Assembly (NCBI RefSeq): GCF_038007465.1
Contig: NZ_JBBOXF010000002.1
Span: 62,001 to 126,000, forward strand
Direction of reading: 5' to 3'
DNA length: 64,000 nt
Source: Sporosarcina sp. FSL K6-1508
GTDB lineage: Bacteria > Bacillota > Bacilli > Bacillales_A > Planococcaceae
Part shown: one piece after another, positions 17,413-26,683 of the stretch
Layout of the letters: each line of letters begins with the position of its first letter
Numbering within the stretch: position 1 is the first letter of the stretch
The notes under the pieces: model-generated
Told to the model about the DNA's origin: nothing
Seen by the model: only the letters and a program-made list of their open reading frames with translations
Database searches by the model: none
Program-made: the position numbers and the translations under genes

Positions 17413-18181
17413 ATTCTTTATAATAAACTTCAAACTTCATTTGACTCCAAGAGTTAAATTTTCGAATAATCGTCGATTTACCAGGAACTCGTTTCATTTT
17501 TGCTAATTCCATCCACTCTGTTTGTGTAGGTGGTTTTGTGGGGAAATAATATTTAATGATTTTCTTGATTTCTTCTGTAGACCACGATGTAATAAGCCCG
17601 GTTTTTTCACGTATGATATCTGGACCCAACCGATTCATGAAAACGAAATGTTTAGGCAGCTGCTGAGTTTCAGCAAACATGTCCCAATCTCCAACACTGG
17701 TATAATGCGTTTTATATTCATCTAAAATTATATGAAGTTCGTTGTCTGAGTACTTTTCAGGGCGGCCTACTTTTAAATCGTCTTTCAAATCAAGTAATTC
17801 CTTTTTAAATCCATTCCAACTACCAAAGTATGAAATGATCGTCTGTGAATGGGGGAGAGCATTGTCTTTACTGTATTCATTCCATTTATTGACGGAAGTA
17901 ATGTGTTCTTCATTTCCTTTTAAAAGAGTTAAAAGTTCCATCTTCGAATTTGTTTTATTCACTACTTTATCATCTTGAAGCGGGATTTTTAGATAGTCAT
18001 TTAATTCAAGTGATAATTCTTTTTTCAGGGCATTCCAGCTACCAAAGTGCGAAATAAGCGTTTGGGAGTGCGGGAGTGCATTATCTTTACTGTATTGATT
18101 CCAATTTCTGACGTTCGTAATATGTTTTTCATGTCCTTTCAGTATTGTCAAAAGTTCATTCTTTGTGTAACTTTTTTTCAA
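17411..18181 (-). CDS. Protein of homing-endonuclease-associated repeats (DNA-binding)
   Basis: 256 residues from a TTG with GGGTGG upstream. Two near-identical repeats (about residues 6-60 and 80-135) share KNELLTILKG.E.HIT.V..WN.YSKDNALPHSQT.IS.FGSWN..KKEL, followed by two weaker ones. This matches the repeat associated with HNH homing endonucleases, a helical DNA-binding unit. No HNH or LAGLIDADG catalytic motif is present, so a DNA-binding or regulatory role is likelier than cutting. It lies 13 bp after the membrane-protein gene upstream and is probably co-transcribed. Confidence 0.6.
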   Translation of the reverse strand: MKKSYTKNELLTILKGHEKHITNVRNWNQYSKDNALPHSQTLISHFGSWNALKKELSLELNDYLKIPLQDDKVVNKTNSKMELLTLLKGNEEHITSVNKWNEYSKDNALPHSQTIISYFGSWNGFKKELLDLKDDLKVGRPEKYSDNELHIILDEYKTHYTSVGDWDMFAETQQLPKHFVFMNRLGPDIIREKTGLITSWSTEEIKKIIKYYFPTKPPTQTEWMELAKMKRVPGKSTIIRKFNSWSQMKFEVYYKE

Positions 18182-18193
18182 ATCAAACCACCC

Positions 18194-19459
18194 TTATTTT
18201 ACATTTTTGAACCATGTATTTGACCAATTCTTTCCGATGTTTTTAAAGTACGCAAGATGATTTTCAACATCGGCGGCATAAATTGGTGAAAATACATCGA
18301 CATGTCGGATATTACTAATCGCGTTATTATATAACCTTTCTGAACTTACAGGATTGGGTAGGAAGGGTAGAAAAACAATCGGTATTAAATACAATACAAC
18401 ATGAGCATTACGATTCCATTTTTCTAAGATTTCATGTTCTGCAATGGAATTAAATAGTACAGGAACATCAGGGCTGTTGATATTAAAGGTCTTCAATAAT
18501 TTTGTGTTTTTAATCACCATTTGTGCTCTTTCGACCATATCACTACTGCCAACCCACATGGGTACTTTCTCGAACTGGATAGAAGGTTTAATCCTTGCTT
18601 CTGTCCATTCCCAAAGGAAATCTATTGGCATGGCAGGTACATGAAAACCATCTCTGTCATTTTCATTTTCTGTGAAACCACGAACGTTGTATTTTTGATA
18701 CTCTAGGATTGCATCGTATGGATTCATTTGATTGTATTCAGCGCATGGAGAAGCAAATGTCGGTAAAGGATTCGGGAATAGAACGTACCATTGTTCTTCA
18801 GTTTCATCATAGCCAAATAGCCAGTCTCGGTCATCTTTAATTGATGCTACTGCTCGGTTCAACTTTGCAAGAATCACTTCTGCAGATGCAAAATCGACAT
18901 TTGATTCATCATTTTCACGATTGATTTGTTCTTCATACAGATGAAAATATTCAAGTGGTTTGGCATGATGCTTAAACTTTTTCAACAGTGGCTTTAATGT
19001 AGAATCATCTCTGTACGTATTACGCAAAGATCCTTTATCTTCAAGTGTAGTAGAACGACGATATTGAGTTACAATCATGAAAATAAGAATTAAAGGGAAA
19101 AACAGAATAAAGGCAGCAAAACCTAATAACCTTTTTCCTAACTGACTACCCCCAACTACCATCAATGAGCATCCTACTACAACTAGAATAAATGATCCTA
19201 ACGCAATGAAGAGTGCTAGAAAAAAGAGGACGGCTGATACGTTGATCAGTGTCATGATGGCAAGATCATCATTAATTAGACCGAAGCGTTCTGCAAGTGA
19301 GACAAAACCGAACTTGCTGGCCAACGGATAAAAAATAGAATCCCATTTCCACACCATAAAAATAACAAGTAGTAATCCAGAAAGGCCAGCTAATCCTAAT
19401 TCCTTTTGTCTATCGTATTGCTGTTTAGCACCAAGAAGCCATAGAAAGTCCGTGTACAT
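18194..19459 (-). CDS. Multi-helix membrane protein, unknown function
   Basis: 421 residues from the ATG at 19459, 7 bases after GGGGG; an ATG at 19477 is possible but less well placed. Hydrophobic segments occur at about residues 20-36, 65-110 (two) and 118-142, then a soluble region of about 190 residues, and one more hydrophobic segment near 365 (VVLYLIPIVFLPFLP). No motif is recognised. Position next to the conjugation operon but on the opposite strand leaves a transfer-related or exclusion role open. Confidence 0.55.
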   Translation of the reverse strand: MYTDFLWLLGAKQQYDRQKELGLAGLSGLLLVIFMVWKWDSIFYPLASKFGFVSLAERFGLINDDLAIMTLINVSAVLFFLALFIALGSFILVVVGCSLMVVGGSQLGKRLLGFAAFILFFPLILIFMIVTQYRRSTTLEDKGSLRNTYRDDSTLKPLLKKFKHHAKPLEYFHLYEEQINRENDESNVDFASAEVILAKLNRAVASIKDDRDWLFGYDETEEQWYVLFPNPLPTFASPCAEYNQMNPYDAILEYQKYNVRGFTENENDRDGFHVPAMPIDFLWEWTEARIKPSIQFEKVPMWVGSSDMVERAQMVIKNTKLLKTFNINSPDVPVLFNSIAEHEILEKWNRNAHVVLYLIPIVFLPFLPNPVSSERLYNNAISNIRHVDVFSPIYAADVENHLAYFKNIGKNWSNTWFKNVK

Positions 19460-19555
19460 ATATTTACCCCCATCCAATAATTATACTTATTTAAATATAA
19501 CATTATAGTATAAATGTATCGAATATTGGGAAGAAAGTCAAGAATGTAGACCAGA

Positions 19556-19849
19556 TTAATTGGATGTATGTTCAGTAACGATAAAGTCTTTAAATTCCGA
19601 ATCACTTAGGAACCCAATTTGATAATAAATATTTGCAGTTTCTAGATCTAATTTGAAAGGGTTTTCTTTGTCTAATAAATTTGCTTTTACAGAATCAAAT
19701 TGTTTTTTATGAATTAAAACGATTTGGTTCTCTGGGCTAGGGATTTTAAATTCTGGCACTTCTATTTTTGTATAATCACTTTTTAATTCATAGAATTTGT
19801 CATCGTCCAAAGTTACGTAAATTGTGTGTGTATTAAAGGGGATTTTCAT
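19556..19849 (-). CDS. Hypothetical 97-residue protein
   Basis: A small acidic soluble protein starting MKIPFNTHTIYVTLDDD, with GGAGAAATTG in front of the ATG. No domain is recognised. It has its own spacing from neighbours and codon use like them, so it is probably a real gene. Confidence 0.5.
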   Translation of the reverse strand: MKIPFNTHTIYVTLDDDKFYELKSDYTKIEVPEFKIPSPENQIVLIHKKQFDSVKANLLDKENPFKLDLETANIYYQIGFLSDSEFKDFIVTEHTSN

Positions 19850-19888
19850 ATCAATTTCTCCTTTTCTTTATCTTATTTACACTTGAAT

Positions 19889-21025
19889 TTAATTATTTGT
19901 AAACCCATCTTTTGTTGTATCCACTTCATCTCTATCCATTAATTTGAGTATTTCACGTTGTTCTTCTTGAGATAGATTAGTATATAAAGCAGTTGTTTCT
20001 ATTGTCTCATGTCCTAATTGATCTCGAAGCGCCACTAGGCTCCCGCCTTCATTAATCCATTGAAGCGCAAACGAATGCCGTAATTTGTGGGGGCTTAGAC
20101 GTTTACCAACTAGATAAGCCTGTGAATACTTTCCTACCAAAGTTTGAATTGTTTTAACTGCAATAGAATTTGCTTGTCCAGCGTAACGAGTCAAAAATAC
20201 ATATTGATTCTTAGAGTCGGGTTTATATATTGACTCTCTTTCATTAAGATAGTTTATCAACTCTTCCATGGAGGAGGGGGTAATGCTGACTGTATCAGCT
20301 TCGTTACCTTTTCTCAGTACACTAATATCACCTTTACGTGAGTCGATGTCAGGCAATAACAAACCGGCTAATTCATTAACACGAATACCGCTTCCTTGGA
20401 ATAAAGCGATAATGGCGACATCACGCAAACGATCACGTTTAAAGCGTGATAAAAGACGGGGAGACAGAGTTTTTTCATATTCATATTTAACAAAATTAAG
20501 TAATCCGTCCATTTCATTTTTATCTAAAATCTGATTACTAATCCTCTTTGCACGATGGGCAGCAGATTCGGATTTTTTCGGAGTTTTTATCTTTGCTAAA
20601 ACATTTCGATGAAAATAGCATTCTCCATCATCATCTTCACTTTCAGTTGTAAGGTAATTAAAAAGGGATTTAAGTGACTGGATAAAGCGAGAAACACTAG
20701 CTTTAGAGCGATCAACAAATACATCTTTTCTTTGTTCAACCTTTTCCATCATCAGCATTTCAATAAAGTATTCAACCTCTTTTTTTTTAAGGGATTCTAG
20801 AACGGTGAAGGGGATATCCTTATTGTCCTTAGCATCTGTCAAGCCTTCCATCCGCAGCCAATCGAAGAACTTCTTATAATCATGCAAGTAACCGCTTATC
20901 GTCGTAGGAGAGAGGCTGGCACGTCTCTTAGCACGGACAAAATCTGTAACATAGAAGGGTAGGTGTTCAATAGCTTGTTCAATATGTCGTTCTGCTGAAA
21001 TTGTCTTTCTTGTTGGAGCTGGCAA
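19889..21025 (-). CDS. Tyrosine recombinase (XerS-like)
   Basis: 378 residues. An N-terminal SAM-like DNA-binding domain (about 25-170) precedes the catalytic domain, which has Arg in GSGIRVNELAGL, HKLRHSFAL, LGHETIETTALY with the final His and nucleophile Tyr. All RKHRY positions seem present. The overall look resembles XerS or plasmid resolvase-type integrases of Bacilli. Its job could be resolving multimers or integrating an element. GGAGGACC lies ahead of the ATG. No neighbouring directionality factor is obvious. Confidence 0.85.
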   Translation of the reverse strand: MPAPTRKTISAERHIEQAIEHLPFYVTDFVRAKRRASLSPTTISGYLHDYKKFFDWLRMEGLTDAKDNKDIPFTVLESLKKKEVEYFIEMLMMEKVEQRKDVFVDRSKASVSRFIQSLKSLFNYLTTESEDDDGECYFHRNVLAKIKTPKKSESAAHRAKRISNQILDKNEMDGLLNFVKYEYEKTLSPRLLSRFKRDRLRDVAIIALFQGSGIRVNELAGLLLPDIDSRKGDISVLRKGNEADTVSITPSSMEELINYLNERESIYKPDSKNQYVFLTRYAGQANSIAVKTIQTLVGKYSQAYLVGKRLSPHKLRHSFALQWINEGGSLVALRDQLGHETIETTALYTNLSQEEQREILKLMDRDEVDTTKDGFTNN

Positions 21026-21112
21026 TGATGGTCCTCCTTTATCAAATATCTCATTTTATTAGAAGAATTTTTTGTTATTAAAATTGCTTTTAAAGCGTGA
21101 AGATAAAATTTG

Positions 21113-21295
21113 TTAACTTAGAATTAAGGTCATCGCAGGATAAAAACCTACAGCATAAAAGACGATTCCTGATACGTATATCTGGGGGAACGAAGTATCA
21201 TTATTCCTGGATTTAAAGTATCGATTCATTAAATAAACAATGATAGGAAAGGCAAATACCCAACTTAATCCTACAAATAATTCAATATTACTCAT
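21113..21295 (-). CDS. Small membrane protein, 60 residues
   Basis: Two hydrophobic segments (about residues 4-22 and 40-58) around a polar loop. GGAGGGCAA precedes the ATG. No family is recognised. Confidence 0.45.
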   Translation of the reverse strand: MSNIELFVGLSWVFAFPIIVYLMNRYFKSRNNDTSFPQIYVSGIVFYAVGFYPAMTLILS

Positions 21296-21879
21296 ATAAA
21301 TTGCCCTCCATTCTTCTCAATGTGATAGTTCTAATTTGAAAGGGTTTTACAAGAAGCAATTTCATGTTTTTAACTCCTTGAAATAGAATCCGCCTCTATT
21401 TCCTGTTCAAGAATTATGACATAGTTGTTCATAATCGCCTCGAAAGTTATATAGACAAAGCCAATTAGAACTATATTGTACATGCAAGAAGCAACTCCCC
21501 CAATTCTTAGTCATCGTGAAGAGGTTATAAATCGCACTTAATTTGTTCCTTTTCGCAAATGAATCCATCTATAAAAATTATGTGTCATGTACTTATTCCG
21601 CTATTCTGAAAAAATGCAATTGTTCGCTCCGATAATCTATATGTATTTCTTCAATTATCCACGAAATATATTTTCCCATCCATCTCCAAGCTTCCTGAAT
21701 CCCAACAGGTTAAGATACCAACTAAAAGGGGTTTTCTTTTCTTTTTTAACCCTTGCAGCCATCAAGTTTGTTGAAAGCATATCTCCTATGATCAATATTA
21801 GGCAGGACCAGTAAGAGTATCATAATTTGAAATGAATATATTGCCACTATAAAAAGCTCTTCGAACCCGAACACATCAT
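21296..21879. other. Intergenic stretch without a supported gene
   Basis: Several short open frames exist on both strands but none has both a ribosome site and protein-like composition. The words TCTAATTTGAAAGGGTTTT near 21330 also occur near 19655, a short chance-length match. Nothing else is seen. Confidence 0.35.
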
Positions 21880-23142
21880 TCACCTCGTTTCTTTACTGGT
21901 GTTTTCATTGAACTCTGTTGTTGCAAACGCATCCCAGTACCAAAAATCGAATTTAGGTTTCAGTGATGAAAAATGTTTTATCTTAAATTCACGATTTTGG
22001 TGATATGATTCCATGCTTTCAGACATGCCAAAAACTTCTATGATCGTCGATGGTTTTGTGTCCACCAGTATGCCATCTGGTACATACCCAGCCCAGTCTG
22101 GATTTTCACTCGTCAGGGGCCTTATCACTGCACGTTGGGAATCGCACAATTGATTGTACAGCTGCCGTTCATATGAACTTTCAATAGGGGCGCCATAGTC
22201 ATTAATAGGTACTAAAGCAAAACTCAAAAATCTTGGCGTTTTGTCGTATCCAGGACTCTCAACAAAACCTCCTGCAATATATGGACCTGGCATTTGCCGA
22301 ATTGCGGTATATGCTTTTTGGAACAAGTGGGCAGGTACGTCTAATTGGCGGAAAGTATCGGATTTAGGGCTCCTTAACGATAGCCGGTATGTTTCGTCGT
22401 TCTTCTGGATACCATCATCGGCTAATAGTAGCATAGTGAAGGCGGCACTTTTTTGACCTGTATTCTTAGCGATCAGTGCAACCTTGCCTTCTTTTTCTCC
22501 TTTATAGAGGAGTTCTTGAATCGTGAAGGTTTTGTTTGTATAACCCCTTGTCGTATGAGTTGTTAAGCGTTCAAAAAGTGTGGTCACATCGTTTTTTGGG
22601 TAGGGCGATTTCTTGTAATAAGAAAACTGGATAATGTCGTTCCATGCCTCTGTAATCATCCTTTTCATTGCAGCAAAAACACTGGGCTTATAGGTAGATG
22701 TTCCATTGGCATTGCTAGAAGGAAGGGGAGTACCATCTGGATTGGACTTGGGTTTCTTTTGCTTTAAGCCCTTTTCTAATTGGAAATCTTGTGTATCGAA
22801 CTTGATTTCAATTTTGCCATCGTTCCTCTTTACAAACCCTTTTTCATATCCCGAATTGGATGGAATATATACTCCTTCTTCACGTTTATAATGACAGGTG
22901 ATGCTATGCTGGTCCTTATCCTTTGATTTAATGTAGAAGAAATCATGAACACTATTATGGATAGGGATCATTATAGGGCGAAGTATCATACAAGAGCAGA
23001 ATAATTCAAGTTGACCTTCATGATATAACTTTCGAATAGGTCTTAATTTGTTGTTTTTAGCGGTAGAATCTAGTGAAAAATAATGGTCGTGCGTCATGTG
23101 TTCTGTATGGCCGTTGCTATTTTTAAAAATAAATGAATGCAA
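21880..23142 (-). CDS. DUF1173-like protein with nuclease-like C terminus
   Basis: About 420 residues from a TTG at 23142 that follows AAGGAGGA by 7 bases; the open frame continues upstream but the site decides the start. The N-terminal third has a CSCMILRP motif and HSITCHYKR. The C-terminal part contains GYVPDGILVDTKPSTIIEVFGM and a later Y..NREFKIKHF, a spacing reminiscent of PD-(D/E)XK-like domains seen in DUF1173 proteins of plasmids. Enzymatic activity is not established. It stands alone, facing the repeat block at 23.2-24.1 kb. Confidence 0.45.
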   Translation of the reverse strand: MHSFIFKNSNGHTEHMTHDHYFSLDSTAKNNKLRPIRKLYHEGQLELFCSCMILRPIMIPIHNSVHDFFYIKSKDKDQHSITCHYKREEGVYIPSNSGYEKGFVKRNDGKIEIKFDTQDFQLEKGLKQKKPKSNPDGTPLPSSNANGTSTYKPSVFAAMKRMITEAWNDIIQFSYYKKSPYPKNDVTTLFERLTTHTTRGYTNKTFTIQELLYKGEKEGKVALIAKNTGQKSAAFTMLLLADDGIQKNDETYRLSLRSPKSDTFRQLDVPAHLFQKAYTAIRQMPGPYIAGGFVESPGYDKTPRFLSFALVPINDYGAPIESSYERQLYNQLCDSQRAVIRPLTSENPDWAGYVPDGILVDTKPSTIIEVFGMSESMESYHQNREFKIKHFSSLKPKFDFWYWDAFATTEFNENTSKETR

Positions 23143-23257
23143 TTGGAATTCCTCCTTATATCGGTAAAAGAACAAAATGAACCTTTTATAGTTTACTGGG
23201 TTTTAATAGTGGAAAACAAAGATATTCTCACCTTTTGGACTTTTATGTCTTTCGTTT

Positions 23258-23311
23258 AGGATAAGAAAGTATGTACATACATTTCATGCTAAAGACAAAA
23301 AACTATGTACT
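23258..23311 (+). repeat. GTAC-rich repeat, copy 1
   Basis: Contains AAGAAAGTATGTACAT, then TTTCATGC, then ACAAAAAACTATGTACT. The copy at 24028-24077 has the same parts in the same order with two bases fewer in the middle. AAGTATGTAC and ACTATGTACT are related half sites. Confidence 0.55.
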
Positions 23312-23367
23312 TTACATTATTGAATGAAGCTTTCCAAGATTGATAAATGTTCTTTATGCGTGTAGAA

Positions 23368-23622
23368 GGACATCAAAGTTAGGACGATGTCGATGTATCA
23401 CAAGTCTGTTAGTAGAAGCTATTGTACAGTGACAGTCCTAACTTTGGTGTCCTTAGTTGGAAGACATGAAAGTTGGGACTGTTTTAAAGTAGAGACAGGC
23501 AAGTTAGGACAGCTTGTGAGAAAGCCTAGGGATTCATGTACAGGCTATCCTATTCTTAATACAAAATTGCTGTAGAGTCCGCTGGAAAGTCATTTTTAAT
23601 AACAGTCCTAACTTTGATGTCC
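23368..23622. repeat. Five copies of an 18-bp iteron-like repeat
   Basis: The motif GGACATCAAAGTTAGGAC is at 23368-23385. Its complement is at 23435-23452 (one change) and, exact, at 23605-23622. Degenerate direct copies end in AGTTGGGAC (23463-23479) and AAGTTAGGAC (23494-23510). The outer two form a perfect inverted pair 220 bp apart. The block has no coding potential and could be an origin, centromere or recombination site. Confidence 0.6.
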
Positions 23623-24000
23623 TTGTACAATGCGATTGAAAGGTCGTGCGTAAATGTTCTTTTCAAATACCTATTATGCGCTAAATCTAATTTAAGTGCA
23701 CAATAGCTTTGACCTTGTTGAATTTAATCAAAAGGAGAGAATGGCTATGGAAGGCCGAACTGTATGAGTTAACATTTAAACCTTCTTTCGTTAACTGCAT
23801 ATACAGTACTAAATGAATTCCAAAGCCGTGGCTTTCATAGTAATTCTTTATATTATCTAAAATGGAAGGGGAGTTGTCTAATATCGGACCTAGCAATGGC
23901 CGTGCACTAAGCGACAAATTGTTAGCATGAATTTCTCTAATGAGGGTTTTCCTTCAACCTATTTGGCTATTTAGCAGTTATAGCCAGTGGTAAATTAAAG

Positions 24001-24077
24001 AAGTACATACTTTGGTGTCATTATTTCAGGACAAGAAAGTATGTACATTTCATGCACCAAACAAAAAAACATGTACT
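24001..24077 (+). repeat. GTAC-rich repeat, copy 2, with hybrid site
   Basis: AAGAAAGTATGTACAT, TTCATGC and AAAAAACATGTACT repeat the parts of 23258-23311. Just before it, AAGTACATACTTTGGTGTC (24001-24019) joins an inverted GTAC half site to the ACTTTGGTGTC half of the 18-bp repeat, linking the two families. Confidence 0.55.
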
Positions 24078-24170
24078 ATATAAATGGAAAATCCGAGCTG
24101 TACATAATTTCTTGTCCCTCTAAAAACCTAGGGCACGTAATAGTGGGTACCGCCTGTCATATAAATTTCG

Positions 24171-24398
24171 TTAAAAACTTGTTACTTTTTTAGTGAGAAT
24201 AGGTATATTTGAATTGTTAAGACCTAATTCTTCAATCTGTTTATCAATATTAAACTCATCTCCGAAAACGTGAAGTGTATTTCCTCTTATTATCATTCGA
24301 TTTCCGAATTCGTCTTTGAAAGAATAGAAATCGGAATGAAAGTTAAGAGTTCCATCTTTTACAATGTAAATATAGGTTGCAACAGGTGTAAAATGCAC
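24171..24398 (-). CDS. Hypothetical 75-residue protein
   Basis: Starts MHFTPVATYIYIVKDGTL and has alternating strand-like segments. The ATG is preceded by a weak site. No family recognised. Composition is plausible for a real protein, but support is limited. Confidence 0.35.
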   Translation of the reverse strand: MHFTPVATYIYIVKDGTLNFHSDFYSFKDEFGNRMIIRGNTLHVFGDEFNIDKQIEELGLNNSNIPILTKKVTSF

Positions 24399-24491
24399 TA
24401 ATAATGTAGTCGTAAAAAGGTCTCCTTCCTATTTTTCGCTAGTATCCTTTATACCCACGTTTGTCATTTCACCTCCTTATCTTTGGTATTT

Positions 24492-24860
24492 TCATTTTTT
24501 AAACAAGGTTATACCGCCTTTTTGTTGTTTAGAAAGAGTAACAGTTATATTTCGTTTTTCTTCCTCAAACCTCATTCTTAATTTAGCAAGTCCAAGTTCA
24601 TACTCTAAATAATTTTTGTGTTGTTCTTCTGTGAATACATGAAATTGAATGATTTCATTTGTTGATATTGCTGTATATCCATCAGTAGTAGTGTTCCGAC
24701 GATCAACATGTAAATACTTATTCGGTTCTAAAGACGTCTCTATTGATTTTAGTAAGTCGTCAAATTCACTTTGAACGAAATCTGGTGAGTCTGTAGCTAC
24801 GGTTTCTGTAAATCTTTCTTTATTATCATTCTGTATAAATACAATCTTGTACTTTACCAA
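24492..24860 (-). CDS. Hypothetical protein, ~122 residues
   Basis: The start is a TTG at 24860, because AAAGGAGA at 24870-24877 lies 9 bases upstream and TATAAT near 24922-24927 offers a -10 box. The frame is open further upstream but that part would be leader. The protein begins VKYKIVFIQNDNKERF, has a mixed strand-helix pattern and a charged helix near the end (LAKLRMRFEEEKRN). No domain is recognised. Confidence 0.5.
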   Translation of the reverse strand: MVKYKIVFIQNDNKERFTETVATDSPDFVQSEFDDLLKSIETSLEPNKYLHVDRRNTTTDGYTAISTNEIIQFHVFTEEQHKNYLEYELGLAKLRMRFEEEKRNITVTLSKQQKGGITLFKK

Positions 24861-24976
24861 ATTGACGAATCTCCTTTTAATAAAAGTAATAGTTAAGTGT
24901 TTCTTGTCCATGTACATAATTATACCATGCCTTCTGTAATTAATACATCTTTGCACTAAACTTGAATTTAGCGCAA

Positions 24977-25255
24977 TTAAGGAGACGGACAAATATTTTT
25001 GTTATTAAGTTCTTTAAGTAAGACTTCCATCCCCTCTTTACTTAAATAAATGCCAGGTAGAATTTCAGATACATTTTCGGAAGTAATTCCTGTTACCAAA
25101 CAAGTTAGGACTCGCTTCTTGAAAGTAATAGCATTTTCAGTGGCAATAAATTCTATTGTTGTTTTATCTTTAATTCCTATTTGTTTTAAAATATGTGGGG
25201 GTATAATAATTTTACCTTTCTGATTCACACGTATAACTTTTCCTGTATGCTTCAT
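24977..25255 (-). CDS. AbrB-family transcription regulator
   Basis: 92 residues. Residues 1-50 form a SpoVT/AbrB swapped-hairpin DNA-binding domain: GKVIRVNQKGKIIIPPHILKQIGI followed by TIEFIATENAITFKK. The C-terminal part resembles that of AbrB/Abh (CLVTG, LPGIYLS, GMEVLLKEL). Such proteins repress transition-state genes and are common on Bacillus plasmids. The ATG overlaps the stop of the preceding gene (ATGA) and GGGGGA is upstream. A second AbrB-like gene is at 62922-63212. Confidence 0.85.
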   Translation of the reverse strand: MKHTGKVIRVNQKGKIIIPPHILKQIGIKDKTTIEFIATENAITFKKRVLTCLVTGITSENVSEILPGIYLSKEGMEVLLKELNNKNICPSP

Positions 25256-25626
25256 GACAATTCCCCCTTACTTAAGCAGCGCTGCCAAAAGTATTCAAAT
25301 GCTTCCTCTAAATTGTTATCCCTAACAAACTCGGCATAAGCAAATAGTTGTTCTGGCACTTGCCTATCATTTTGTAAATGTAAAATTAAGCAGTCTAAGC
25401 ACTTTATCTTGCCCGAATCATCATCTTCAGCAATTACTAAGTGGTTTGTTTTTTTTTCTTCGAATCGAGTTTTACTCATTAATTCATCTATTTGTGAAAC
25501 GAATGATAAAATAAACTCCAATTCCCCCCAATCTATTTCCACTGCAGATCCAGCATGGAAATGTTTTTGAAGTGCCTGTTTCTCCAAGTCTCTTTTGATG
25601 GACTTTAAATAATTCAGTTTATTCAT
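25252..25626 (-). CDS. Hypothetical helical protein with CxxC motif, co-transcribed with abrB-like gene
   Basis: 124 residues from the ATG at 25626, which has AAAGGAGTGGGG upstream; a longer frame to 25665 lacks such a site. It is rich in helices, with a central IKCLDCLI motif that could bind metal. Its stop overlaps the start of the AbrB-like gene by 4 bp. No family recognised. Confidence 0.55.
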   Translation of the reverse strand: MNKLNYLKSIKRDLEKQALQKHFHAGSAVEIDWGELEFILSFVSQIDELMSKTRFEEKKTNHLVIAEDDDSGKIKCLDCLILHLQNDRQVPEQLFAYAEFVRDNNLEEAFEYFWQRCLSKGELS

Positions 25627-25857
25627 TTTCCCCACTCCTTTATTTTGATCAAGTATTTTATTCACTTGATGTATTGCTTATTTAATGACTAAAGAACAAA
25701 ATAGTAATACCCCTGAACTAACCTTGGCAAGTTTGTTCTGACGGAAGACTTTGCTTATATCGACGAACTATCCAGAAGTGTTAAATATGCTGTGTGAAAA
25801 GTTAAAAGCTTGATTAACACGTTCAATGATTTTGTAGATGATTTGAATATTGTTAGC

Positions 25858-26001
25858 CGAGTTGAATTAGATTATAAATCCGTAATAAAGCAAAAACAGT
25901 TGCAATTAATCCGATGAATCTAAGCAGCTTCGACCTGGCAATTGATAAGATGCGCCAAACGAAAAATACTCAATACAAAAATTAAAATGAAAAACACATT
26001 C
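25858..26001 (-). pseudogene. Possible small membrane protein, frameshifted
   Basis: AAAGGGTG precedes an ATG at 26001 that encodes a 27-residue hydrophobic peptide (MNVFFILIFVLSIF). A second frame overlapping its end then gives SKLLRFIGLIATVFALLRIYNLIQLG. One base change would join the two into a ~50-residue two-helix protein. It may equally be two tiny ORFs. Confidence 0.3.
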
Positions 26002-26060
26002 ATTCTTTTCACCCTTTCTTTAGTTTTATATCATAATGTTATATTATAAATGGTATAGAG

Positions 26061-26435
26061 TCAAGTGAGATAGAGTGGCGTTGTTCTTAGTTTCCATTCT
26101 TCTTGGAAGAGTATATATTCTTCCTCCAACCATTCAAGTAACCGTTTTACAAGATTTAACTCAAACTGTCTTCGATAGAATTTAAAGAAACGATTCGGGA
26201 ATTTTATCTTGATTGGTTCGTTTATTTTGATTTTTAATGCATATTTTTCCGGGAATGGTGTGATGTACGGTTGATATGGATTATGAATTGCAAACCAATA
26301 CTTATTGTGCCGAATATAAATTGGGTACAATTCACGTCTTTCTAAAAGAAACTTAAGAAAGACACTCTCTTCTATACAAACAGTTAATTCAAATACGCTT
26401 GTATTAATATTCTCATTTATTTCAATATGCCACAT
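26061..26435 (-). CDS. Hypothetical 124-residue protein
   Basis: Rich in aromatic residues and Lys, starting MWHIEINENINTS, with a helix near the end (NLVKRLLEWLEEEYILF). It starts 1 bp after the stop of the gene before it, so it is in that operon. Unknown family. Confidence 0.5.
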   Translation of the reverse strand: MWHIEINENINTSVFELTVCIEESVFLKFLLERRELYPIYIRHNKYWFAIHNPYQPYITPFPEKYALKIKINEPIKIKFPNRFFKFYRRQFELNLVKRLLEWLEEEYILFQEEWKLRTTPLYLT

Positions 26436-26436
26436 A

Positions 26437-26661
26437 TTAGTTCACCACTCGATAATTTTTATGATTGACCACTGTTAGTTCAGTTTCGATATTCAAGAAC
26501 TTTTGATCCTCAATTTCCATTTTTGCGATTACGGATTGTTCTAGAACCTGCTCAATTATGTCAACTATTTTTTGGGGTTTTTTAATAAATTCTATTTCTT
26601 TTCCACATGTCGCATCATTATAAGCTTTATGAATTTCTTTCGTTTTAGTTGCCCATGTCAT
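26437..26661 (-). CDS. Hypothetical 74-residue protein
   Basis: Starts MTWATKTKEIHKAYNDATCG and has GGGGGA before the ATG. It is the first gene of a two-gene unit and lies directly behind a terminator-like leader hairpin (26691-26729). No family recognised. Confidence 0.5.
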   Translation of the reverse strand: MTWATKTKEIHKAYNDATCGKEIEFIKKPQKIVDIIEQVLEQSVIAKMEIEDQKFLNIETELTVVNHKNYRVVN

Positions 26662-26683
26662 CTTAAATCCCCCTTATTTTTAA

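Noticed and set aside
21587..21814. 75-codon plus-strand ORF
   Set aside because: No ribosome site, Phe/Pro/Ser-rich composition typical of AT-rich non-coding frames.
23368..23622. CRISPR array
   Set aside because: Repeats are in mixed orientation with irregular spacing, some are degenerate, and no cas genes exist in the window.
23687..23917. 76-codon minus-strand ORF with partly protein-like content
   Set aside because: No ribosome site and an atypical start; it may be a relic but support was too weak to list as a gene.
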